The notes: generated by a model not told the origin, from the letters alone. DNA of 64,000 nucleotides from Phytophthora colocasiae (GCA_018806915.1 JAGKQI010000084.1:744001-808000), one strand, 5' to 3'. Shown: positions 47,033 to 58,434, numbered from the stretch's first letter. Numbers and translations are program-made.

Positions 47033-50000
47033 ATGGGTACATTGTTTTTGGAAAAAACTTCAATGCGGGCTAAGGAGACGCTGCAGCTTCGGCATCAGCT
47101 TTCGGCCAGTGGCCTGAGCCTGCGCGCTGCCGCGTACGACACCAAGCGTCATCATGTACTGAGTTATGACTCGCACTTCTTACGGCCGCATGTGCTGCGG
47201 CTTTTCTCGTTGCGACGAGAGTTAAAGAGCGTATCGTTATTGGAGCAGGAAGAGGAGGAAAATGGCTCCAAACAGGCTGTTCCCAGTAGTTTGAGCCCCT
47301 CTGGAGGTCCACAAGGACGACATAGACTATCATTCTTGGATCTGCAGCAGCAGAAGCGCACTATTGAAGCTAAGGGTGAAGTTATCGTCCCCACTGTCCT
47401 ATTGCAGTATTCCCCATTTTTGGACATTTTTATCTGCGTCTACAGCAAGGCAATGAGGGCCAGAAACTCTACAAAAGTCCCTAAAGACACTACACATTAT
47501 GTGCTGTTACTTGAACCTGCGACATTGAGGAAATTGCTGGTGTATCAAGGCCCAGAGACTCACTTACTGCAGTGTGCACACTACGATCCCGTTACGGATC
47601 GACTGGTGCTTGCAAGCCACTTGAAGAGCATTGGAAACGGAGCAGATAGAGAAGGTATGATGTTTCCTAGTGCTCCGAAGAATGTGGTGGAGATTGTGCA
47701 GTTGTCGAAGCGACCAGAAGACAGTAAAGGGCTTTGTCGGGGGGAGGAGCCGAGAATGCTGTTGTTGATTGAGAATACTCGAGCTTCCCTCCGACACCCA
47801 GATACTCTGACAATCATTTGTGGGTCAAAAGGGCTAAAGGCGCTGTATGGAGCTGCAAATGGCTGCGATTCGATGGATTCTTCGATGTTGGAGTGGAGGC
47901 ATAACCAACTCAAATTTATTCTGGTTAGGAGAGTGATGCTTCGACATGGGATCAGTGCCATGGCAGTGTCACCCTGTGGAGATTGGTTACTTGCTGGATC
48001 TAGCCAGGGAGGACTGAGAGTGTGGAACGTGAATGGCAGCGGAACCAACGCATCAGGGCTGTTTACTATTGATACAGAGCCGTTTGATCCTTCAGGATCT
48101 AGTGTTGCTGACGCCCAGAGCCAAGTAATCTCTTCCATTGAAGCCACGACGACTCCTATGCCAAGTTCGACTGACGAAACCGTTGCATTGGCAGATGTGA
48201 TCGTAATTGCAGTGGAGAGAGACACTGGAGTCGTACGGCATTGGAGATTCTCTGTGGAGAGGAAAGCGTTCGAGAGTGACAATGATGTATCGAGTTTGGG
48301 GGAGCATCGCTATCCGAGATTGAGTCTTGTGGGATATTTTGATACTGGAGGAAAAGATCCGCTTGGAAAGGGAGATAGTTCCGGCAAGTTTAAGCACCAA
48401 GATACGCTGGGGCCTCCTCTGAAGGTATTGACAATGTGTGTTACTATTGACATGGGGAGTTGCTTCGAGAATCTCCTACTGGTCGTGCGGGAAGACGTAA
48501 TTCATGTGCTAAAGGTTCAAACAGTTCTCTACGTCATGCAAGAGTTTTCCTCTATCGAACAAGCTTATGCAGTGCGGACGTTTGATCACCAAGATTCCGG
48601 TCAAGTGATTTCTCTAAGCAGTACAGCAGCGTGCAAGCTGCGGTTGTTCCCTCTAGATGAAAATTCTCATCAATCCTGTTCGAAGTTATTATTTGATACT
48701 CCGCAAACTGCGGAGAACTCGCATGTGTGCGCCATGGAGACAATTACGAGCACCAGCAATGCACAGTTATCTTTTGTGGTTCTCGCTTGGAGTAATGGGG
48801 TAGTGGATATATACGATATTCTAACGGAAAAGCACGTGATAAAGCTTGAAGATAAACACCTCGCCGACCAAATCAGCACTTTGTCAGTCGTTCAGTATCA
48901 TCGTGTTATTAAACGCAAGAGGCCTTCGCTTCCAGATAACACTGATAACGGGGGATTGTGGTCATCACGGTCGGATGACAATCCCACCATTGCCACCCCT
49001 ATCGATGAACCTAATGATGCTGTTGGGCGAGTAATTATTTTTGTGGGGACAGAAAGTGGGAAACTCTTTGGCTGGAAAACCGATACACTTTTAGGCGAAA
49101 ATGTCGCTTTTCAGAGCATTTCACACGCAAATGTTCGGGTCCAAGCTGCGCACTCCTCACACATTATTCAACTCGCACGATTTGACGGCGAGAGGCCTTT
49201 GTTGGCCTCGGTAGGCGCCGGCGGGATCATTAAATTTTGGCGAGTTCCTTCATTAAAGGTTATGAGCTACATTAACAGCGTCGTTGACGGATATCCAGCA
49301 TCTCCGTCGAGTATAGAACTTCTCAAAGGCGTGGGGACTAAAAATGAAAAGACTAAAGACTTCGTGGCTGTCGGGTATGAAGATGGTCGAGTGGCAGTTT
49401 GGAAAGTCAATTTTAAGCGAGTTTTTTTCCAAAAATTGGATGTCTCCACGAAGCATGAGCGGTGTGTGTCAAAGATCTGTCGCGTTTCAAGTGAAGTTGT
49501 ATCATCAGGATTAGTCGAAATCCTGAGTTGTTCGTTGGATATGACAGTCATTCAGTGGGAAATCTTGGAATCCGGCACTGTTCATGAAAAGCGATACTTC
49601 GATATCGGTTCCGCTATCGTTGATATGGTTCTTGTGAAGGAGCAGGCGGTTGTGGCCTTAGCTCATGAAGTTTGTAAGTTTGTATTTGCGCTGAGTAGCA
49701 AGCGTGATGTGAAGTACCTGGTGAAACCAGAAGCAGAGGCCAATTCCGCTACAGAAAAACTACAAAAAGTTTCGGATAATGATGATGTACTACCAACGGA
49801 CAGTGACTATCCTGATACTCCAACGACTCGGTCAGTTGATAATGCTACTGAAGCTGAACCTCCAGCTCAGCGAACAGCTGACGAGTACTTAACGCTTCAC
49901 GTTCCCTCTGCAGTTCTCCACCTCGAAGCTTCATCCCTTACGGCTGGCACTGGAACAGATAGTAGAGATCAGCACGAAGATGCTTTCACGTTGGAAAGTC

Positions 50001-53000
50001 ACACAACAGACAAAATGTCGCGACATACGAAGGCTGAAAAGAGCACCGGCCAGCTACCACATGCGTTCGTCAACGACGATATCTTACGTGACTATCTGCA
50101 AGAGTACATCGCCTGTCAAGGTACAGGTGGCACTATGGCAGCTAGTCGTATAGCGCATCTTTTGGCTCTTAGACCGGAGCTACCAAGCATCAAACGACCG
50201 GGGTTCGCACTGGCAAAGATTCTGAAAGACTTGAAACTAACTGCACAAACTCGAGTGGATACTGAAGACGCTCTACAGATCTTAAAACTTCTCTTTGCGA
50301 CCTCTAAAGAGTCATCCTCATCATTTGATGCACCTACAATGGCTCGTAAGCTAAAAATCAAGGAAAACCAAAGCCAGAAAGCTCTTGCTCAGCGTCTGCA
50401 CGAGAAGAAACAAGCGCATCGAGTACCAGTGGTGACTTATAATCTGCTTGGCGAGAAGTACGTTCGATGGGAGGAAGGGTTTCCAGAACGAGAAAAATCT
50501 AAGCGAAACCAAGGTCCATCCAGCCCCATCAGCAATTTAACTATTCACACGCCCTCAAGTCCCAGCATGCGAAATGGAAGTGCACTTGAAGACAATTCTA
50601 CACCAGAAAGAAGTGGCTTTGCCGAGTCGCACGCGCTTAATTCAACCGTAAATGATGTGGATACAGACTCCCCACGAGTATCGAGCACTGAAGACGCAGA
50701 TGAAGAAGACGAAGAAAGTGGAGAAGAAAATGAAGAAGAAGATGAAGAAAGTGGAGAAGAAAGTGAAGAAGAAGATGAAGACGAAAACGAAAGAGAAGAA
50801 GACGATGGCAATGAGAATGACGATGACAATGAAGGACTATCGAAAGATAACGAGAACTCAGTTGTTGTGAACGAATCACCTGCTGTCCCTCAGACCGTTC
50901 CAGCTAAAGCCAAACACTTTCGTCACTATACTGGCCCTAATGGCAACATATCTAGCGATGCTCTCGTCAACAGTATCCGGCTTTCGCCCTTGTTTCAGTC
51001 GTTCTGGACTAAAGATTACTGCTGGTGCAGTCCTGCACCTCCGCTGAATATCGTTTGGACTGATGACGACAAAGCCAAAAAGACAAAAGTCCGACCTACG
51101 TGTGACGTCTGCCATAAACGACAACATACCGTTGGTCTTCCTCGCGTAGGATATACGCCCCATTTCTCTCGCCAAGCTACGTTTGATATTATCGTCGAAG
51201 TCTACAGCAAACTCACAGCCACAGCACATTCCAGTCTGTACAAGAACACTCGCCCACAAAAGGAGGAATGCTCAATATTTGGCGTTCTATTCGATGTCTT
51301 TCTGACTACTTACGGCGTTCGCAGTACCGTAGAACTGAAGCTCAAGCTCTTTTTCGTTTCCATGTGCCATTTGCTGCCGGAATACGACGCTGTAGCTGTC
51401 TTCGGGGAGCTTTTGGGGCTGCACAAATCGAATGTTGCAGATGAATACGACCATGCACCTGCAACTCTAGTAGCGTTGTGCGTGTGCTGCTACTCGTGGT
51501 TGTATTCGCGCGGGATGGTAGTAAATGGAGACCATTTTTCAGGCAGAAGAATACGTGGCAGTGAGTGGAATATTTATCGATCTGCAACGGAAGTTGTTCC
51601 AGCTACAGACGGAACGAGTCGCTGGCAATTCGTACGGATTGAGCATGCTCTTCTGTGTGCACAGGATAATCTCCTATATCCTTTGGTAAGCCCAGGATTT
51701 CTCAGGAACATTATGCTATTCATGCAAGACTACGGACAGCGAGCTCCAACTCGCTCCGTACGTACAGATTCGCCTGATTTTGGTACAGAGAATGATGGGG
51801 CTCATTGGATTGAGGTCCACCGCTTCTTACGGCTTCTAGTGGGCGAGTGGAAGCACCAGAACGCCGAGTTTCGCCTCGTGGAGAGACTGTTGTTCGTTTA
51901 TCCGCAACGAGACACACTCGAAAAACTTCGGCTTTTGCTGAGCTGCTTTATATTTTACGATCACGAGCGCGTTGGGGTGATGGCGATCGGTGACTTTGAG
52001 ACTTTGCTATACAAACTACGCTACCTCTGGCCGATGGAAGGAGCGGATTCGGATGTCCTTTTGAGCGACAAGGCGTTCGAGGAAGCTATCGTAGCTATCA
52101 AAAAGCGCTTCCTGGATTTAAACCACGACGGACTACTATGCTACCTGGACTTTTGGGCCATGCTGTACATTGTGGGCGTCAAGACTCGCAGTCTGATTCG
52201 TTTCCTAGAGCTCCCATCTTTCTGTCGTGACTACAGATTGGAGATGTCAACAGAGTTGAGTGGCATGGTGTGGAACTATATGCAGTTGTCGTGCACTCTC
52301 CTGTTACCAAAGGGGCTTCAAGTAGGCAAGAGCTCAATGGATCAGAAGGCTGAGCGCCAACATCGTCGACGTGTGGGAGGACTACACGATGGCACATTTC
52401 ACTTTTCAAAGACTCTCCATGGCTCTCTATCTGCACAAGAACTGCTTGGTACTGACGATACGCAACGACACGGCTTGTACCTTGACGGATCGGTGCCAGC
52501 AAGTCGACAGACCGCCAGTACAACTGCCTTGGATCGATTCCGACCCATTTCAGTGGAAGGTGAACTACATTCTGGTAGCTCAGCATGTCAAGGTCGAGAA
52601 CCGGTAGTTGTAGGCGTTCGACCAACTGGGCCAACTCCAAAGCGCGCTGCCCCGTTAAGTGTCTCCCTCATGGGGAATTTTGAGACCAGTAGTGTGATTA
52701 AAGCAGGAAATTACGCTGGAGTCTCGAGTGAAAGCGTTCGGCGAATGAATAGACGGCCTAAAGAACAATCTCAAGGGTACACGAACATGTATATCCAGTT
52801 CCCGCAAGTGGCTCCTGTACGCAAGCATGTTAATTCAAACGAAAGAAAACAAGTCCTTCGAGGTGATCCCATGAAAGACACTAGAGAGGGAGAATCGAAC
52901 ACTATCTATGAGAACGAAGTGATAGAACAAGAACCAGAGCGAGTGGAAGATATCCCAGCCTCGAAGACTGCTTCAACTCGTCCGCTTTCCTCCAAAACCA

Positions 53001-55699
53001 CGGTATCCATACCAGAACCGATTCCGATTATTCATAAAGAGCTGATAGTGGAAATTCTTCGTCCCCGAAGCGCAACAAACGTCGTCGTGGTTCCTACGGC
53101 TGATACAGTTACACCGATCTCGAGTGCTGATTCACAAGACATGAAGCGAGAAACACCTCGAACTTTGCTGCGTGCGGTATCTGATCGAATACAACTAGAA
53201 GAAGCTGCAGCCCAGATCGAAGCTGAACAGGAGGAAGAACAAGTGCCATCTCCGTGCCAACCAACTCCCGTGCCAACTCCTACACCAACCTCACGTGAAG
53301 ACCTACCGGAAATTGACGATCAAAGTGTGCTTCCAACTGAAAATGATTCTGAAGTTGAAGCGGAGGATGAGGAACAACCAGTTGAGGTGGTCGAAGACGT
53401 TCAAGAGGGGTCCGTCGCAACTGTCGATGCCCCACCAGAGCCTGAGCCCGTGGAGGTTTCTCCTGAACCAATTGAGCCCATCACCGCACCAATTAACGAG
53501 GAAGACATAGTAGAGAACGTCGTTGAACCTACAGTAGTGGATGAAGAACTTCCTGAAGAAGTGGCTGTGACTGATGGTATAGAAGTTGATGAACCTTTTG
53601 AAGAGCGTGTGATTCCTACACCACCAAGTCCAGTGGAGGAACCTGCTCCAGTGGAAATCCCTATCACGGAAGAGGAAACGAGCGATGTCCTAAGTGAAGA
53701 AATCCCGCCAGACCCTGACGTCTCATCGTACCAGCCTCAAGTGCTCAAGCAGGACGATATTCAGATTCACCACACGTTTCGATTCTCGCAACAACCGACA
53801 TTCTTACGCGGTGTAGTGGTAGCTAACAATCCCTATCGAACAGCGATGTGGAATCCAGACGACGACAGTGAAAGCGACGACAGCGAAACTGGAAAGTCTG
53901 CTCTTCCAGGCTCAAAAGCGGTAGATGTGGCTTCAGTCTATAAAGACGATGTAAACCCAAGCAGCTCTCTCAAACGGAAGGAAGACTCAGAAGCCACTGC
54001 AACATCACTGACACTGACAAAGCAGTCTTCCTCTCGTGATTTAACCCGGTTAAATAAGCTAAAGCTCCAGTCTAGGTGGAGTAAATTGGAGTATCATTTC
54101 TCCGACGACCTCAAGGCAATTCAAGACGAAGGTGACGACAACCAGTGCTTAATCTCTGACACCCCACTGCTTCCATTCAGACGGAAGCGACTGGATGAAG
54201 AAGCGGAACGAGCTCTTTATGGTGAGAGGGTAGTGAACGTCCTGGGCGAAGGCATTGCCTTCAGTGCCGAAGCAGAGGCCGCCATGCAGTACAAATGGCA
54301 GCAATTCTTCGACGACTCTGAGGAGAAAATGTTCTCGGCCATGCGAAATGACCTCGAGAAGAAACAAACAGAACAAAAGGAAGCTGAAGAGCGGCAGAAC
54401 AGATTACGCAAAAAATGGCAGGAGCAGAGAGACCAGGACTTACTGAGATTGCAGCATTCGCGACAGAACAGCACCCTCGTGCCTTCCATGCAGAATGGCG
54501 GAGAAAACGAAACTGCTGCTGTAGATGCAACCTTCCGACTGCGACGAATTCACCGAGAGAGTTGTTGTCAGCTCACGGAAGAGCTTCAGTTTGGTGTGAG
54601 TGTACAACGAGAGCTGGAGGACACCAAGACACCACAGTTTTTTCACTTCTATTATCTACCGGAAGGTCATGGCTCCATTATCACGCTGAAGATGCATAAG
54701 CTCAAGGGCGATGCAGAGGTTTTCATGTCAACAGATACCAAAGTCCCCTGTAGTACGGACTTTATGTGGCGATCGTCTGAACGACTGGCCAAGGACACAA
54801 GGGAAGGTCACCGGATCGTCCTTTACCCTCACGACTTGCTCAAAGTGGCAACTAAAGCCGATAAGACGTCTTTAAGGATCGGCTTTTACTTGTCCGTTGT
54901 GGCTCTGGAGCCTGGAACTTCATTTACGTTGGCTGTTATGTCTTCTGGACAAAAGATGCAGCCTTCCCGAGCCATTCAGACAGTCGATTATTTAATTGAC
55001 CGCTTCAACATGCTCTCGCGGTCATTCGAGGCCCAGTCGCACGTTCCTTTCGACGGTCAAGTATCTTCGTCCAGGAGGCGTGCGGTGGTAAGGAGACAGT
55101 CTTTCGCTGGTGATGAAGACGACATGGATGCGGATGAAGAAGGACACAATAGTGATGATACAGCGACAGAATCGACTGAGATGTTAGCAAGGCGGAAGAC
55201 GAAGAAGGTTGATGTTGTGGATCCTCAAGAGCTCAAGTCTTTCCAGTACCTTCTTGAGACTTTGAGCGAGAGAAAAGGCTTCGGATCACCTCGAGCCGCG
55301 TCCATTTTACTATCAGGACCTAGTGAAGATCATCTCGAGTTCATCCAAGATGAAGACCAGCGTTTACAGGAAATGCATCAGCGCTTGTCACCACCGAAAA
55401 CACTGGGGGCACCTCCTGATCCCATGACGGTTGTGGCAGAGAGGAGGTTGACGATGCAAGGGAAGCGTCAGAAGCTTCGTCGAGTGGTTGCAGCACGATT
55501 GCAACAGAAACTCACTCCACTTCCTCATAAATCCGTAGGTGAAGAGCTGGTGAAGAATGCCAGCACGGGTGCATGGGGGAATATTCATCCAGTTGCGTAC
55601 AGCATTTCAACTCTCGACCCATTGCCGCGTTCTCAACGCTTCAAAATGGCAAATGCTCCTCTCGTACGAGCAAAAAGCAGTGCTATTGTTGAGAGCTGA
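47033..55699 (+). CDS. Very large WD40-repeat protein with EF-hand and coiled-coil regions
   Basis: A single 2888-codon exon; the first ATG is at 47033. Residues about 90-870 contain scattered WD40 units (MAVSPCGDWLLAGSSQGG..VWNV; LASVGAGGIIKFWRV; VAVGYEDGRVAVWKV; LSCSLDMTVIQWEI), enough for one or two propellers. A strongly acidic tract follows (Glu/Asp, about 1220-1270), then a Cys/His cluster (CWC...CDVCHKRQH), and an EF-hand with loop DLNHDGLLCYLD at about 1696-1707. A long disordered Pro/Glu/Val-rich segment, a charged coiled coil at about 2420-2480 and a beta-rich domain (FFHFYYLPEGHGSIITLKM) complete it. WD40/EF-hand giants are often ciliary or cytoskeletal, which would fit zoospores, but no specific orthologue is recognised. 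Confidence 0.85.
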   Translation: MGTLFLEKTSMRAKETLQLRHQLSASGLSLRAAAYDTKRHHVLSYDSHFLRPHVLRLFSLRRELKSVSLLEQEEEENGSKQAVPSSLSPSGGPQGRHRLSFLDLQQQKRTIEAKGEVIVPTVLLQYSPFLDIFICVYSKAMRARNSTKVPKDTTHYVLLLEPATLRKLLVYQGPETHLLQCAHYDPVTDRLVLASHLKSIGNGADREGMMFPSAPKNVVEIVQLSKRPEDSKGLCRGEEPRMLLLIENTRASLRHPDTLTIICGSKGLKALYGAANGCDSMDSSMLEWRHNQLKFILVRRVMLRHGISAMAVSPCGDWLLAGSSQGGLRVWNVNGSGTNASGLFTIDTEPFDPSGSSVADAQSQVISSIEATTTPMPSSTDETVALADVIVIAVERDTGVVRHWRFSVERKAFESDNDVSSLGEHRYPRLSLVGYFDTGGKDPLGKGDSSGKFKHQDTLGPPLKVLTMCVTIDMGSCFENLLLVVREDVIHVLKVQTVLYVMQEFSSIEQAYAVRTFDHQDSGQVISLSSTAACKLRLFPLDENSHQSCSKLLFDTPQTAENSHVCAMETITSTSNAQLSFVVLAWSNGVVDIYDILTEKHVIKLEDKHLADQISTLSVVQYHRVIKRKRPSLPDNTDNGGLWSSRSDDNPTIATPIDEPNDAVGRVIIFVGTESGKLFGWKTDTLLGENVAFQSISHANVRVQAAHSSHIIQLARFDGERPLLASVGAGGIIKFWRVPSLKVMSYINSVVDGYPASPSSIELLKGVGTKNEKTKDFVAVGYEDGRVAVWKVNFKRVFFQKLDVSTKHERCVSKICRVSSEVVSSGLVEILSCSLDMTVIQWEILESGTVHEKRYFDIGSAIVDMVLVKEQAVVALAHEVCKFVFALSSKRDVKYLVKPEAEANSATEKLQKVSDNDDVLPTDSDYPDTPTTRSVDNATEAEPPAQRTADEYLTLHVPSAVLHLEASSLTAGTGTDSRDQHEDAFTLESHTTDKMSRHTKAEKSTGQLPHAFVNDDILRDYLQEYIACQGTGGTMAASRIAHLLALRPELPSIKRPGFALAKILKDLKLTAQTRVDTEDALQILKLLFATSKESSSSFDAPTMARKLKIKENQSQKALAQRLHEKKQAHRVPVVTYNLLGEKYVRWEEGFPEREKSKRNQGPSSPISNLTIHTPSSPSMRNGSALEDNSTPERSGFAESHALNSTVNDVDTDSPRVSSTEDADEEDEESGEENEEEDEESGEESEEEDEDENEREEDDGNENDDDNEGLSKDNENSVVVNESPAVPQTVPAKAKHFRHYTGPNGNISSDALVNSIRLSPLFQSFWTKDYCWCSPAPPLNIVWTDDDKAKKTKVRPTCDVCHKRQHTVGLPRVGYTPHFSRQATFDIIVEVYSKLTATAHSSLYKNTRPQKEECSIFGVLFDVFLTTYGVRSTVELKLKLFFVSMCHLLPEYDAVAVFGELLGLHKSNVADEYDHAPATLVALCVCCYSWLYSRGMVVNGDHFSGRRIRGSEWNIYRSATEVVPATDGTSRWQFVRIEHALLCAQDNLLYPLVSPGFLRNIMLFMQDYGQRAPTRSVRTDSPDFGTENDGAHWIEVHRFLRLLVGEWKHQNAEFRLVERLLFVYPQRDTLEKLRLLLSCFIFYDHERVGVMAIGDFETLLYKLRYLWPMEGADSDVLLSDKAFEEAIVAIKKRFLDLNHDGLLCYLDFWAMLYIVGVKTRSLIRFLELPSFCRDYRLEMSTELSGMVWNYMQLSCTLLLPKGLQVGKSSMDQKAERQHRRRVGGLHDGTFHFSKTLHGSLSAQELLGTDDTQRHGLYLDGSVPASRQTASTTALDRFRPISVEGELHSGSSACQGREPVVVGVRPTGPTPKRAAPLSVSLMGNFETSSVIKAGNYAGVSSESVRRMNRRPKEQSQGYTNMYIQFPQVAPVRKHVNSNERKQVLRGDPMKDTREGESNTIYENEVIEQEPERVEDIPASKTASTRPLSSKTTVSIPEPIPIIHKELIVEILRPRSATNVVVVPTADTVTPISSADSQDMKRETPRTLLRAVSDRIQLEEAAAQIEAEQEEEQVPSPCQPTPVPTPTPTSREDLPEIDDQSVLPTENDSEVEAEDEEQPVEVVEDVQEGSVATVDAPPEPEPVEVSPEPIEPITAPINEEDIVENVVEPTVVDEELPEEVAVTDGIEVDEPFEERVIPTPPSPVEEPAPVEIPITEEETSDVLSEEIPPDPDVSSYQPQVLKQDDIQIHHTFRFSQQPTFLRGVVVANNPYRTAMWNPDDDSESDDSETGKSALPGSKAVDVASVYKDDVNPSSSLKRKEDSEATATSLTLTKQSSSRDLTRLNKLKLQSRWSKLEYHFSDDLKAIQDEGDDNQCLISDTPLLPFRRKRLDEEAERALYGERVVNVLGEGIAFSAEAEAAMQYKWQQFFDDSEEKMFSAMRNDLEKKQTEQKEAEERQNRLRKKWQEQRDQDLLRLQHSRQNSTLVPSMQNGGENETAAVDATFRLRRIHRESCCQLTEELQFGVSVQRELEDTKTPQFFHFYYLPEGHGSIITLKMHKLKGDAEVFMSTDTKVPCSTDFMWRSSERLAKDTREGHRIVLYPHDLLKVATKADKTSLRIGFYLSVVALEPGTSFTLAVMSSGQKMQPSRAIQTVDYLIDRFNMLSRSFEAQSHVPFDGQVSSSRRRAVVRRQSFAGDEDDMDADEEGHNSDDTATESTEMLARRKTKKVDVVDPQELKSFQYLLETLSERKGFGSPRAASILLSGPSEDHLEFIQDEDQRLQEMHQRLSPPKTLGAPPDPMTVVAERRLTMQGKRQKLRRVVAARLQQKLTPLPHKSVGEELVKNASTGAWGNIHPVAYSISTLDPLPRSQRFKMANAPLVRAKSSAIVES

Positions 55700-55753
55700 A
55701 AGACGTGAAATGTTGCCATTCATCACGCTACGAAAGATCTTCTCCCGGATTTC

Positions 55754-56760
55754 TTACCCGACGTAAGTGGAGACCTCGAGTGCGTCCTCGATGTCGGAAT
55801 ATTCGAGATACGAGTTGTACATGACGGATTGGAACTTGGCGTGGCCCTGGACGTAGTCCAGATAGTCGGTGATGCGTGCAACAACGACGTTATCTGCCAT
55901 GACCACAGATGCCTGTGGTTTACAATGAGAAAGGAGTTAGGATTGTTCCTATCCGCCCAGGTTATGACATCAAACTCACCGGACGAAGCAAGCCACTCAC
56001 TTCAATCAGTTGCAAGTCGCTCTTGTAGCACTTCTTGTCGTGGTCGAGAAAGAAAACCTGTCGGATGGAGTTCAAGTGTTAACGAATGGATGCATTTTCC
56101 ATGAAGAGATGTTGCGGTGACGTACGTCAACGTGGTCGACACCTAACGCCTGGAGCTTAGCGTGGGTGTCTTGGAATGTGCCGACGAAGATTGTCACGAA
56201 ACTCGACAGCCCAGCAAACTCCACCATCTGCAAACCAATGAATGCTGAAGAAGGGAGACAGCTAGCTATTCACCTCCAGTGACTCACGCACCTTCGTGGC
56301 TGTAGCTGCAAAAACAGGGGAGATTTCAATCGAGTAAACGTGGACGGATTGGCCTGACAGTTCACGCATTTGACTGGCGAATCGTATGGCACTGTAGCCG
56401 AAAAGCCCGCCAAGTTCGACTAGAATCTGTGATCAAAACGGCACATAAGAAAGCTGTTGGACTGGAAGTCTAAGGCACGTACCTTGGGTTTGACTTTAGC
56501 GATTTCGCGATCCACGAGTTCACCCTTGACGTCTCCCACATTCATCATCCAGTGGTGTTCATAGCCGAATGTGTCGATCGCTTCCAGGACGGACTTGGGA
56601 TCTCCCGGTGTGGCATTTTCACGTATGAACGCCAGACATTTCTCACCGCTGCACAAAGTCAGTGTCGTTCTTTCACGATACAGAAGTGTTACACTTACAT
56701 GATCTCGAGTTGGCCAGGAGCTGGAGGGCCTGGCTTGGTCATAGCAACGCGAGCTGACAT
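55754..56760 (-). CDS. Catechol O-methyltransferase-like protein (copy 1)
   Basis: Six exons on the minus strand: 56699-56760, 56483-56648, 56292-56426, 56126-56227, 56001-56057 and 55754-55912, giving 226 aa, close to the 221 aa of soluble COMT. It transfers a methyl group from S-adenosylmethionine to a catechol hydroxyl with Mg2+. The N-terminal FGYEHHWMMNVGDVKGELVD, the SAM loop VELGGLFGYSAIRFA, and the Mg ligands in FLDHDK and MADNV are all present. No signal peptide or membrane anchor is seen, so it is probably cytosolic. It is divergent from a second copy at 56948. Substrate is not predictable; the host-phenolic or catechol idea is inference. Confidence 0.88.
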
Positions 56761-56947
56761 GTTGCAGCCTTGAGGGAGAATCACGAGTGTGATGAAAATA
56801 AAACCTAAGCGGCAGTAATCCAGAGACCTGATCGGATTATTCGCCAAGTAGAAGAGCTTGAAGTGCAGATACTCTCTGGTTATTGGCAGATACTCCGATG
56901 ATAGCCAGGGATCCACGAACCAGTTCTCACTCCAGCAACCTCCTCCG
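56761..56947. promoter_or_regulatory. Shared upstream region of the two divergent COMT-like genes
   Basis: 187 bp separate the two start codons. No strong initiator motif could be picked out on either strand. The arrangement allows co-regulation. Confidence 0.4.
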
Positions 56948-57879
56948 ATGTCTGTGTCTGAAGCTCCTCGTCGTGGGCACCATGGGATGCCACCCCCACC
57001 ACGTCCTGGCGAGTTCGAAGTCGTGTAGGTTACGTCACTTGTTGCTGACTCATCTGATTCCTGAAGTTTTGTAACGGCTTTTTCGGTGCGTCAACTTGTT
57101 CAGGGGGGACAAATGCCTCGAATACGTCCGTCAGCACGCTACGCAGGGCGACGCCCAGTCTGTTGTGGATGCGATGGACAATTTCGCCTATGAAGAAACG
57201 TGGATGATGAATATCGGAGACGTGAAGGGCGAAATCGTGGACGCTGAGATCGAGAAGGCCAAGCCGCAAGTGATGGCGGAGATCGGCGCCTTCTGCGGAT
57301 ACAGTGCCGTGCGTTTTGCCAATAAGCTACGCGCTGTATCAGGTTCTTCAGCTCGCTTCTACTCGTTCGAGTTCTCAGAACACTTCGCCAATATCGCTAA
57401 GCAGATCGTGGATTTTGCTGGTCTCTCGGATGTCGTGACCTTCTTCGTTGGTCCGTTTTCAGAGACTTACACGAAGCTCAAGGAGCTGGGTATCACCCAC
57501 GTGGATGTACGTTCCTAACGACTGGCGAGCATGTTGCTGGGTTAATTAACTTTTGTTGTGTCTACTGTAGCTCTTCTTCATGGACCATGACAAACGCCAA
57601 TACTTGAATGACTTTAAGCTGATCGAAGAGAGTAGACTTCTTGAACCGGTATGATCTTCCATTACAACGATTGTTTTCTGTCACTAACGACGGTCTTTTT
57701 AACTACAGGGAGATGTTGTGGTAGCCGACAACGTACTATCACCAGGTCCAGGTAGACTGTCGGAGTATCTGGACTACGTGCGTTCCAATCCAAAGTTCAC
57801 GTCAGTCCTGCACGAATCGTTCGTCGAATACCAAGTGGAGCTGAAGGACGGCGTCGAGGTCACCACGTACATGGGCTAA
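56948..57879 (+). CDS. Catechol O-methyltransferase-like protein (copy 2)
   Basis: Four exons: 56948-57024, 57104-57506, 57571-57648 and 57709-57879, giving 242 aa. Exon 1 encodes a Pro/His-rich leader (MSVSEAPRRGHHGMPPPPRP) in place of the copy 1 N-terminus. Core motifs: MMNIGDVKGEIVD, the SAM loop AEIGAFCGYSAVRFA, FMDHDKRQY (catalytic and Mg-binding Asp) and VADNVLSPG (Mg-binding Asp-Asn). The two introns that split copy 1 after KPK and before the VEFAGLS segment are absent here, while the other three positions are shared. The copies therefore arose by an inverted duplication followed by intron loss or gain. Confidence 0.88.
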
Positions 57880-58434
57880 ACCGAAGCGACTTCAACCGAC
57901 AACGATATATTTGATCGCCTGGTGAAGAATACAGATCGTTTTACAAGTAGTTTGTATATTTGTACCGTACTGGATAGGATGGATATTGGAACATGGTCAT
58001 GTAGCCATGTCATGCATGTTGTGACGTGGCGTATACCAAACCATCTGGTGTATACTTGCGTTGCATCTTCATACAGATGCCATGGCGCCATGATCCAGTT
58101 CTAAAGCACCAGCGCCATGAACACTTGGCAAGTTCAATGCATTTCGTCTTGTCTGTGCATTGTTTTGCCTCGTTCCGCTCTTGCTTTCCGTCCGCTCTTC
58201 CATCGTCAAGTCGTTGCAACTGTACAGTATCTAAGCAAAGTTATCCTCCTACTAAAACCATTATAAATCACAATACTCAATATCCTGTACTAATACATAT
58301 CTTTAATTTACTTCACCCACTTACTTCCCAATCTTTTCAAAACCTTCTATATCCAATCAACCTGCTCTTTCCTCTTTAACATCTTATCCACTAACTCAAC
58401 TCAAATCTCAGTACGTCCCTCAAACTGTTACATA
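57880..58434. other. Intergenic region before the channel gene
   Basis: No supported gene is seen. The last 200 bases are AT-rich and pyrimidine-rich (many CT and TTTA words), as is common upstream of oomycete starts. No clear initiator was found. Confidence 0.5.

Noticed and set aside
50545..50829. Ser-rich minus-strand ORF within the WD40 gene.
   Set aside because: It is the antisense of the Glu/Asp-rich tract and has no independent support.
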